In this document: piece by piece, positions 1-5,482 of the stretch
Layout: the number at the start of each line of letters is the position of its first letter
Position numbering within the stretch: the stretch's first letter is position 1
NCBI GenBank assembly: GCA_024640835.1
Contig: JAHEEH010000104.1
Coordinates: forward strand, 1 to 6,867
Source: Bacteroidota bacterium
GTDB taxonomy: Bacteria; Bacteroidota; Rhodothermia; Rhodothermales; UBA10348
Reading direction: 5' to 3'
Length of the DNA stretch: 6,867 nucleotides
Notes under the pieces: model-generated
What the model saw: the letters and a program-made list of their open reading frames with translations, nothing else
What the model was told of the DNA's origin: nothing
The model's database searches: none
Position numbers and translations under genes: made by a program

Positions 1-102
1 CCGATCGGGAGGATCCTCCGTCTGGCGTGCACCCGCGGGAAGTGCCTGCATCGTCGCGAGGACGACGGTGACGGCGACGGTGAGGCGTGACAGGGGGGAC
101 AT
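1..102 (-). CDS. Secreted protein of unknown function, N-terminal 34 residues only (runs off left edge)
   Basis: An open reading frame begins with ATG at 102 and stays open to the window edge. Its first residues form a classic secretory signal peptide: a short basic n-region (MSPLSR), a hydrophobic stretch at about residues 7-21 (LTVAVTVVLATMQAL), and an AGA signal-peptidase-I-like site near residue 25, followed by a polar mature start (RQTEDPPDR). The product is therefore probably exported to the periplasm or outer membrane. Nothing of the mature domain is visible, so no family can be given. A weak AAGGG lies about 12 nt upstream of the ATG. It is divergent from the GCS2-CBS gene, with 182 bp between the two start codons. 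The reading rests only on the signal peptide pattern and the absence of stops over 34 codons. Confidence 0.6.
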   Translation of the reverse strand, partial: MSPLSRLTVAVTVVLATMQALPAGARQTEDPPDR

Positions 103-178
103 GGCAGGACGGGCCCTTCGGGCAGGGATCGATAGGCCAACGAGGCGCCCAATGGCAGGTTTCTGGGGCCGGTGACAG

Positions 179-207
179 TTGACTCGCCGGGGAGGCGAGT
201 GTACTCT
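179..207 (+). promoter_or_regulatory. Candidate sigma70-like promoter of the GCS2-CBS gene with a dyad in the spacer
   Basis: TTGACT at 179-184 matches the -35 consensus at five of six positions and is followed after exactly 17 bp by TACTCT at 202-207, a weaker -10 (three of six). A start of transcription near 214 would give a leader of about 70 nt to the ATG at 285. A perfect 7-bp inverted repeat, ACTCGCC (182-188) and GGCGAGT (194-200) with a 5-bp centre, overlaps the -35 end and fills the spacer. That is where a repressor or a MerR-type activator would bind. Promoter function is inferred; the spacing and the dyad are directly visible. Confidence 0.4.
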
Positions 208-284
208 GGCGTCTGGAGAATCGCTACCGGAGCGGCCCAGCCAAGCGAATTGCGGGAGTGGGCTGCCGACGAATCGAGAACTGC

Positions 285-2219
285 ATGGGAGAGCAAGACG
301 TCAAGCGGTCCGTGAAACCCGCGGACATGCGTCGCTTCACGCGGCAGATCATCCAGGACGTCCGGGCCCTGGAGCACATGCTGCGGGAGGGCATGGTCGA
401 ATCCGGGATCCGGCGCATCGGGGCCGAACAGGAGCTCTTCCTCGTGGACGACCGGAGCCAGCCTGCGCCCGTGGTGGAGGAACTGCTGGCGCTCAATGAC
501 GATCCACGGCTCGTGACCGAGCTCACCCGGTTCAACGTCGAAGTCAATCTGAACCCGTACGACTTCGAAGGCGATTGCCTGCGCCGAATGGAGGCTCAGC
601 TGGACGAGGCGCTCGACATGGTCCGAAGCCTGGCCGGTCGGGTGGGTGCCTATCCCGTGATGGCCGGCATCCTGCCGACCGTCCACCTGTCGGATCTGCG
701 CATCGAGAACATGGCGCCGATGCCCCGCTACCGGGAGTTGAACGACGTCATCATGGGCCTGAAGGAAGGGAAGTCCCAGTACCAGATCCGGGGCACGGAC
801 GAGCTCTTCTTCGAGCACGACAACATCCTCGTCGAGGGCTGCAACACCAGCTTCCAGACCCACTTCCAGGTGTCCCCGGGGGAGTTCCCCCACCTGTACA
901 ACATCGCGCAGCTCGTCGCGGCGCCGGTCCTGGCAGCGGCAACCAATTCGCCGACTCTGTTCGGGAAGCGGCTCTGGAAGGAAACGCGCATCGCGCTGTT
1001 CCAGCAGGCGATCGACACGCGGTCCAGCAACCTGTACCTGCGCGACATGAGTCCGCGGGTACACTTCGGCAGCGGCTGGGTGGACGAGTCCGTAACGGAG
1101 ATCTACAAGGAAGACATCGCGCGCTTCCGGGTGATCATGACCACGGATTTCGACGACCCGTTCGAGGAGCTGCGCAAGGGCAACGCGCCGCGACTGAGTG
1201 CCCTGCAGCTGCACAACGGCACCGTGTACCGCTGGAACCGTGCGTGCTACGGCATCTCGGGAGGGAAGCCTCACCTGCGCATCGAGAACCGGATCCTCCC
1301 GGCGGGTCCGTCGGTGATCGACGAGGTGGCGAACGCCGCCTTCTGGTTCGGGGTCGTTTCCGGACTGTCCTCGAGGATCACCGACGTGCGTCCGCTCCTG
1401 GATTTCGACGAGGCGAAGTCCAATTTCGTGGCGGCCGCCCGGCTGGGTCTGGGCTCACAGCTGGCCTGGGTGGATGGCAACCGGTGGCCCGCTCCGGATC
1501 TCATCCTCCGCGAGTTGCTGCCGGTCGCGCGAGAGGGACTGGAGGCTTCGGGGATCGACGGGGCGGACATCGATCGCTACCTGGGGGTCATGGACGAGCG
1601 TGTGGGTTCTCGCATGACGGGATCCCAGTGGCAGCTCACGTCACTCGCCCGGATGAAGAAGAGACCCTCGACGCGTTCCGAGAGGCTGGACGCGCTGGTT
1701 GCGGCCATGCGCAACCGGCAGGCGGAGGGTTTGCCGGGACACAAGTGGGCCCTGGCCGAACTCGAGGAGGGCCCCGAGATCTCCCGACTCCCGGGATCGC
1801 GGGTGGAGCAATTCATGACCACGGACCTGTTCACCGTCCACGAGGACGAGGCCGTGGAATTCGTGGCGGTGCTCATGGACTGGAGGCACATCCGTCACGT
1901 GCTGGTCGAGGATCGGCGGCACCGGCTCGTGGGGCTCGTGCCTCACCGCAGGCTGATCCGGTACCTGGCCGAGCGCGAAGCCTCCCCCGGTGATGCCAGG
2001 GACGTCACGGTGAAGGACATCATGATCGCCGATCCGGTTTCGGTGTCACCGGAAACCACGACGATGGAGGCCATCAAGCTCATGCGCGAGAAGAGCATCG
2101 GAGCGCTGCCGGTCGTGCGCGAAGGTCAGCTGGTCGGCATGGTCACCGAGGCGGACTTTGCCCGGATCGCGGGGAAGATCCTGGACCAGACGTTCGCTTC
2201 CGGCCCGGGAACTCAGTAG
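285..2219 (+). CDS. Glutamate-cysteine-ligase-like (GCS2 family) protein with C-terminal CBS domain pair
   Basis: The product is a 644-residue cytoplasmic protein. Residues about 20-460 belong to the GCS2 carboxylate-amine ligase family, the ATP-dependent enzymes that join the gamma-carboxyl of glutamate to an amine such as cysteine. Visible family motifs are IGAEQELFLVD (45-55), the GTDELFFEHDNILVEGCN block (170-187) leading into SFQTHFQV, RVHFGSGWV, and the charged RIENRILPAGP strand (R332, E334, R336). Residues about 507-633 form two CBS domains, VEQFMTTDLFTV onward and VKDIMIADPVSV onward (from 576), each ending in a typical GLV/GMVTEADF-type strand. CBS pairs usually bind adenosine nucleotides, so allosteric control of the ligase is likely. 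Stand-alone YbdK-type ligases are near 370 residues, so this is a long fused form. The true substrate is not known, and a gshA role cannot be claimed. The start ATG at 285 (MGEQDV) is preferred; an in-frame GTG at 258 would add nine residues. No strong ribosome-binding site precedes either. Confidence 0.9.
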   Translation: MGEQDVKRSVKPADMRRFTRQIIQDVRALEHMLREGMVESGIRRIGAEQELFLVDDRSQPAPVVEELLALNDDPRLVTELTRFNVEVNLNPYDFEGDCLRRMEAQLDEALDMVRSLAGRVGAYPVMAGILPTVHLSDLRIENMAPMPRYRELNDVIMGLKEGKSQYQIRGTDELFFEHDNILVEGCNTSFQTHFQVSPGEFPHLYNIAQLVAAPVLAAATNSPTLFGKRLWKETRIALFQQAIDTRSSNLYLRDMSPRVHFGSGWVDESVTEIYKEDIARFRVIMTTDFDDPFEELRKGNAPRLSALQLHNGTVYRWNRACYGISGGKPHLRIENRILPAGPSVIDEVANAAFWFGVVSGLSSRITDVRPLLDFDEAKSNFVAAARLGLGSQLAWVDGNRWPAPDLILRELLPVAREGLEASGIDGADIDRYLGVMDERVGSRMTGSQWQLTSLARMKKRPSTRSERLDALVAAMRNRQAEGLPGHKWALAELEEGPEISRLPGSRVEQFMTTDLFTVHEDEAVEFVAVLMDWRHIRHVLVEDRRHRLVGLVPHRRLIRYLAEREASPGDARDVTVKDIMIADPVSVSPETTTMEAIKLMREKSIGALPVVREGQLVGMVTEADFARIAGKILDQTFASGPGTQ

Positions 2220-2701
2220 TCCTCGTCCTCCTCCTCGTCGGCCCCCTCTCCGTCCTCCTCACCGTCGGACGCGCCGTCATCGACGGCGTCCTCCTCCTCC
2301 TCGTCGTCCGTCTGCTCGGCTTCGAGATCGTCCAGGAGCACCTCCATGCCGGACGTCGTGGACTCACGCGGGGCACTGTCGTCCGTCTCGTCGTCCTCGT
2401 CGACGTCCACGACCGGCGGTGGGGCCGGCGCCGCCGATGACAGCACGAATCGCGTACCGAGGAAATGCGAGCCGGCCGCCTCCACGAGTCCCATCTCGAC
2501 CAGGGCCTTCGCGATCTTGAAGGGGCAGGGCTCGAAGCCGCGGCCCTCCTTGAAGAAGCTCGCAGTCCTCCGACCGTCCGCGATGATCAGGACATAGCCC
2601 CTGAGCAGTTTGGCCCGGGCATGCATGGCCCATTTCTCTTTCGAGACGGTGGGGCTGCTCCGGAACTCGGAGGAGCTGGACGAACTGGACGAGCTTTCCA
2701 T
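2213..2701 (-). CDS. Unknown small protein: serine tract, compact possibly winged-helix core, acidic tail
   Basis: The product has 162 residues and I do not recognise it. Three parts are visible. Residues 3-11 are nine consecutive serines. Residues about 21-88 are a compact conserved-looking core: LLRGYVLIIADGRRTASFF, then KEGRGFEPCPFKIAKALVEM, then GLVEAAGSHFLGTRFVL. Its helix-then-hairpin pattern could be a small winged helix, but that is a guess. Residues about 97-161 are very acidic (runs such as DVDEDDETDD, DDEEEEDAVDD and DEEEDED) and end in a tyrosine. No signal peptide or membrane segment is seen, so it is probably cytoplasmic. The ATG at 2701 has no clear ribosome-binding site. An alternative start at Met26 would remove the serine tract. 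Its stop codon overlaps the end of the GCS2-CBS gene by 7 bp in tail-to-tail orientation. The core has normal amino-acid balance and the serine tract uses mixed codons, both supporting a real gene. Confidence 0.75.
   Translation of the reverse strand: MESSSSSSSSSEFRSSPTVSKEKWAMHARAKLLRGYVLIIADGRRTASFFKEGRGFEPCPFKIAKALVEMGLVEAAGSHFLGTRFVLSSAAPAPPPVVDVDEDDETDDSAPRESTTSGMEVLLDDLEAEQTDDEEEEDAVDDGASDGEEDGEGADEEEDEDY
2669..2695 (-). repeat. Three tandem copies of a 9-bp unit encoding the serine tract
   Basis: Read on the minus strand, the nine serine codons form three 9-nt units: AGCTCGTCC, AGTTCGTCC and AGCTCCTCC. Copies two and three each differ from the first at one position. Because the unit is three codons long, gain or loss of a copy keeps the frame. 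Confidence 0.6.
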
Positions 2702-2797
2702 CTGGCCGATCTGGTGAGACGAACTCGGGAATCGCGCCGCCTAACATAACGTCACGTTCCCGGTTCCGCACAAGTGCTTCCGCCATAAAATCTCCTT

Positions 2798-2860
2798 GAT
2801 CGGTTGCCTCTTGCGCCTGAGCGGCGTGGATCGGTACTTGACGGTCTCCTTCAACCGATC
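2798..2860 (+). promoter_or_regulatory. Three-copy GATCGGT motif forming alternative stems ahead of the amidohydrolase start
   Basis: GATCGGTTG at 2798-2806 is the exact reverse complement of CAACCGATC at 2852-2860. In RNA the pairing could extend by one U-G and one U-A pair (2797 with 2861, 2796 with 2862). A third copy, GATCGGT at 2829-2835, can pair with the same downstream arm (2854-2860), so the two stems exclude each other. The shared arm ends 6 nt before the ATG at 2867, in the place where ribosomes load. A possible -10 box TAAAAT at 2786-2791 would put all three copies in the leader, although no good -35 accompanies it. The region may be a protein-binding cluster or a leader RNA switch; the repeats are seen, the function is inferred. 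Confidence 0.35.
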
Positions 2861-2866
2861 GAATCC

Positions 2867-4180
2867 ATGCGCAGGATCATTGCACTCCTTTTCGCTCTTC
2901 TCGTCGCGATTCCCGGGGCCAGGGCCCAGACAAGCGCGATTCTGGCGGGTCACCTGGTGGATCCGGAGACGGGCACCGTCCGCGAAGACCAGGTCATCGT
3001 GGTGGACCGGGATCCGGCGACGGGTACGAGCCGCATCGTCGCCGTCGGCTCCGAGGTGACGGTGCCCCCGGGTGCCGAGATCATAGACCTTTCCGACCAG
3101 TGGGTGCTTCCGGGGCTCGTCGATGCCCACGACCACCTGGGGATCACCTACAAGGAGGACCCGGAGAGCTGGTATTACTACTTCACCGTGATCATGGACT
3201 CCACGCCGCTGCGCGCGATCCAGTCCTTCTCGACCGGTTTCCAGAAGCTGGCCTCCGGCTTCACGATCGTCCGCGACCTCGGCAACAACGGGCTCTACGC
3301 GGACACCGCCCTGCGCCAGGCCATAGAGATGGGCTGGGTACCGGGTCCGACGATGATCAACTCGGGCATCATCATCGGCACGTTCGGGGGGCAGCTCTTC
3401 GAAACACCCGAGCGCGAGGACACGGTGTATCCGGAGTACCTGAATGCGGACACGGACGACGAGATCGTGAAGGCCATCCGCCGCAACATCCATTACGGTG
3501 GCAAGGTGGTGAAGGTGTGCGTGGATTGCCAGGCCTATCCGTACACGGTGGACCAGCTGAAACTGTTCGTGAGCGAGGCGGCTAACGCCGGACAGCGTGT
3601 CTCCGGCCACGTGCAGACGGTGGAGGGAGCCAGGCGGGCGGCGGAGGCGGGACTGTGGTCGCTGGACCATGACCGGGCGCTCACCCCCGAGATCCACACG
3701 ATCATGGCCGAGAAGGGCATCTTCCGCGCCGGAACGGAAACTCCCAAGGCGGACTGGTCACGCGTCACCGACGCCCAGTGGGAGGCACGCCTCGCGGGCC
3801 TGCGCGACGCCTACGAAAAGGGAGTGCTGCTCGTCTTCTCGACGGACGCCGACTACTACATCCCGGGCATGAACCGTGGCGAGCTCTCGATAGAGTTCAT
3901 CGAGTCGTGGAAGGCCGCGGGCATACCGGACCCCGAGATCCTGAAGGTGATGACCATCAACGGATACCGGATTTCCGAGACGATGGATACGCGGGGACCC
4001 ATCAAGGTGGGCCTGGCGGCCGACATCATCGCGACGGCGGACAATCCGCTCGAGGACATCGAGGCCCTGCGGGACGTCCGCTTCGTGATGAAGGACGGCC
4101 TGGTGTTCAAGCGGGACGGCGTGGTCGCCCCGCTCGCCTTCTTCCACAACGGTCCGGCCTACGGTTGGCGCAAGCGGTAG
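2867..4180 (+). CDS. Exported metal-dependent amidohydrolase (imidazolonepropionase/prolidase-like)
   Basis: The 437-residue product begins with a signal peptide: MRR, a hydrophobic run to about residue 15, and an ARA cleavage site before Q21. It should act in the periplasm or outside the cell. The family hydrolyses amide or C-N bonds using a metal centre in a TIM barrel flanked by a small beta-sandwich. The ligand set is complete: HxH in VDAHDHLG (H88, H90); a candidate carboxylated lysine in GKVVKVCVD (best K216, alternatively K213); H248 in SGHVQT; H268 in SLDHD; and D327 in VFSTDAD. The N- and C-terminal sandwich parts are also present, the latter in GLAADIIATADNPLED and the following strands. 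Length fits the family. Substrate cannot be told from sequence; dipeptides or cyclic amides are possible. An in-frame TTG at 2804 would lengthen the protein but bury the signal peptide, so ATG 2867 is chosen. No clear ribosome-binding site is seen. Its stop lies 10 bp from the stop of the convergent cytochrome gene. Confidence 0.9.
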   Translation: MRRIIALLFALLVAIPGARAQTSAILAGHLVDPETGTVREDQVIVVDRDPATGTSRIVAVGSEVTVPPGAEIIDLSDQWVLPGLVDAHDHLGITYKEDPESWYYYFTVIMDSTPLRAIQSFSTGFQKLASGFTIVRDLGNNGLYADTALRQAIEMGWVPGPTMINSGIIIGTFGGQLFETPEREDTVYPEYLNADTDDEIVKAIRRNIHYGGKVVKVCVDCQAYPYTVDQLKLFVSEAANAGQRVSGHVQTVEGARRAAEAGLWSLDHDRALTPEIHTIMAEKGIFRAGTETPKADWSRVTDAQWEARLAGLRDAYEKGVLLVFSTDADYYIPGMNRGELSIEFIESWKAAGIPDPEILKVMTINGYRISETMDTRGPIKVGLAADIIATADNPLEDIEALRDVRFVMKDGLVFKRDGVVAPLAFFHNGPAYGWRKR

Positions 4181-4190
4181 CGTCCGGGGG

Positions 4191-4697
4191 TCAGTGCCGC
4201 ATTTCGGCGGCGCGCTCGCGGATCTCCGTCAGGTCCATCACCATCTCGCTCCATCCGTACCACAGGGCGTAGTCCGGATTCATGTGGAACGCGCCCTGGA
4301 AAGCCCGCATGCGGTGCTTCAGGAACATCACGAAGAGCTTCTGCTCGATGGCCGTGGAGGCGTCGTGGAACGTCAGCAGGTCCGGGAAGGACGTGGCGTA
4401 GCTCTCGGGCTTCGGGATCGTTCCGTCCTCGTACAGGCCGGTCACCACGCGGATGGCCTCGGCCATCAGGTGGTCCGCGTCACGGATCATGTCGTCCCCC
4501 TTGGCCAGCTCCGTCCTCGAGTAGGTCTCCGCATGGCAATCCGTGCAGACCCCGACCATCTTCTCTCTCAGATCGAACCACTCGGCCGCGTCCAGGCGGG
4601 CGATCCTGGCGTCACGGACGGCCTGGAGACGCGCGGTCGGCTCACCGTCGGGCGTCAGTACGCCAAGGGCCTTGAGAATGGTGACCCGGCAGGATGC
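4191..4697 (-). pseudogene. C-terminal remnant of the same multiheme cytochrome c, out of frame
   Basis: From about 4690 the homologous sequence continues in a different frame: RVTILKALGVLTPDGEPTAR, then a DAAEWFDLREKM helix, then a seventh heme motif CTDCH, then AKGDDMIRDADHLMAEAI and the C-terminal PDYALWYGWSEMV block, ending at TGA 4191-4193. This order is what octaheme HAO-like proteins show after their seventh heme. The frame is closed upstream by a TGA at 4707-4709, and its first ATG is at 4559 (MVGVCTDCH), without a signal peptide. A protein started there could not be exported for heme attachment. The fragment is therefore read as the detached end of the gene that starts at 5331. Taken together the two parts hold seven of the eight expected heme sites. 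A real mutation and a sequence or assembly error both remain possible. Confidence 0.75.
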
Positions 4698-5331
4698 CGT
4701 CGCGCTTCAGACCGAACCGCACTCCGTGCTTCGACGACGTATACATTTCCCACTGCGGGTGATCGAAGCCCATGTGGCACGTCTGGCAGGCCTCGGGTTG
4801 CCGGGCTTCCTCGACGGAGAAGGTGTGCCGGGTGTGGCAGGCGTCGCACGACGCGACCCCGTACCGGTGGCCCTGGAGCTTCAGGTCCACGATCTCCTCG
4901 TCGGTCTTCAGGCCGATCTTGTGGCATCCGCCGCACCCTTTCAGGCCGTCGATCAGGGCCACGGGCTGCCAGTGGACCGTAGGCATGGCCTTCATGGCCG
5001 TCCACGCTATCGCGTGCTTGCCGCTCGCGTATTCCTCGACCCGCTCGGCGTGGCAGGTCTCACACGTTTCCGGCGTGGGCAACTCGACGTTCAGCACGTC
5101 GTCGGCGGTCATGTGGCCGTCACCGTGACAGTCGGAACAGGTGATGCCCTCCACAAAATGCCTGCTCGCGCGCCAGTCGCCGACCGAGCCGGGCGTGACG
5201 CTCTCATGGCACGTCACGCAGGCTTCGTCTTCGCCCGCGGCGCCCTGGAGGGGTGGGGTGTCGGGCGAGGCGACGAGGGCCATCACGACGATCACGAGGG
5301 GGAGGGGAACGACGACGAGGAGACGTGTCAT
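4642..5331 (-). CDS. HAO-like multiheme cytochrome c, N-terminal part with six heme motifs (frame broken)
   Basis: The 229-residue reading frame starts at ATG 5331 with a signal peptide or anchor (MTRLL, hydrophobic to about residue 21), so the protein would be exported. Six CxxCH heme attachment sites follow: CVTCH (38-42), CSDCH (65-69), CETCH (90-94), CGGCH (133-137), CDACH (162-166) and CQTCH (182-186). Single histidines such as H58, H106, H155, H169 and H202 could be distal ligands. Spacing and sequence, including the MYTSSKHGVRFGL block (196-208), resemble the octaheme hydroxylamine oxidoreductase-like family, whose members oxidise hydroxylamine or hydrazine or reduce nitrite. The family resemblance stops at GILP (212-215). 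The last 14 residues are out-of-frame sequence ending at a TGA. The missing continuation is found in another frame downstream. The gene is read after the SLC12-like gene, with 151 bp between. No cytochrome partner or nitrogen-cycle gene is visible nearby, so the reaction is unknown. Confidence 0.8.
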   Translation of the reverse strand: MTRLLVVVPLPLVIVVMALVASPDTPPLQGAAGEDEACVTCHESVTPGSVGDWRASRHFVEGITCSDCHGDGHMTADDVLNVELPTPETCETCHAERVEEYASGKHAIAWTAMKAMPTVHWQPVALIDGLKGCGGCHKIGLKTDEEIVDLKLQGHRYGVASCDACHTRHTFSVEEARQPEACQTCHMGFDHPQWEMYTSSKHGVRFGLKRDGILPGHHSQGPWRTDARR

Positions 5332-5359
5332 GGCAACTGACCCGTGTCGGGCGTGAAGA

Positions 5360-5422
5360 CGGACGGGGAACGTCCGGGAGCATAGCCGACGCAGGGGCGA
5401 TCGCCTGTCGGGGCAGGCCCCG
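5360..5422 (-). promoter_or_regulatory. Dyad-rich leader between transporter and cytochrome genes
   Basis: The 151-bp gap between the transporter stop and the cytochrome start holds three dyads: CGGACG/CGTCCG with a 5-nt loop (5360-5376), the perfect palindrome GGCGATCGCC (5396-5405), and CGGGGC/GCCCCG with a 2-nt loop (5409-5422). None is followed by a T-tract on the minus strand, so a simple intrinsic terminator is not supported. A lone -10-like TATGCT (minus strand, 5384-5379) lies between the first and second, without a good -35. Function is unclear; GC-rich DNA gives such dyads often. Confidence 0.2.
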
Positions 5423-5482
5423 TTCCGTTGTAGGGCCAAACAGGCCACGTACGGCCGACCCGCCCGGGAGGAAGACGCTGCC

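Noticed and set aside
575..1993. Long open frame on the plus strand inside the ligase gene
   Set aside because: It is rich in Arg, Gly and Pro with no recognisable motif, and lies wholly within a gene with clear GCS2 motifs; GC-rich DNA gives such shadows.
2743..2748. TATGTT on the minus strand as -10 box for the unknown serine/acidic protein
   Set aside because: The nearest -35-like element, TTGTGC, is 19 bp away and matches poorly, so no promoter is called.
2741..3697. 318-codon open frame antisense to the amidohydrolase
   Set aside because: Its sequence is dominated by Arg, His, Val and Gly without a coherent domain, while the opposite frame holds all metal ligands of an amidohydrolase.
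4681..4709. Programmed ribosomal frameshift in the cytochrome gene
   Set aside because: No slippery heptamer or following stem is seen at the junction, and a shift alone would not restore the apparently missing segment with the eighth heme motif.
4194..4982. Plus-strand open frame antisense to the cytochrome gene
   Set aside because: The minus strand has seven CxxCH motifs and family blocks; the plus frame has none and is composition-driven.
5397..5404. GCGATCGC, the HIP1 octamer known from cyanobacteria
   Set aside because: It is a single copy in the window and the gene content does not suggest a cyanobacterium; taken as chance in GC-rich DNA.
5409..5422. Possible intrinsic terminator after the transporter gene
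   Set aside because: The arms are good, but the loop is only 2 nt and no T-tract follows on the minus strand.
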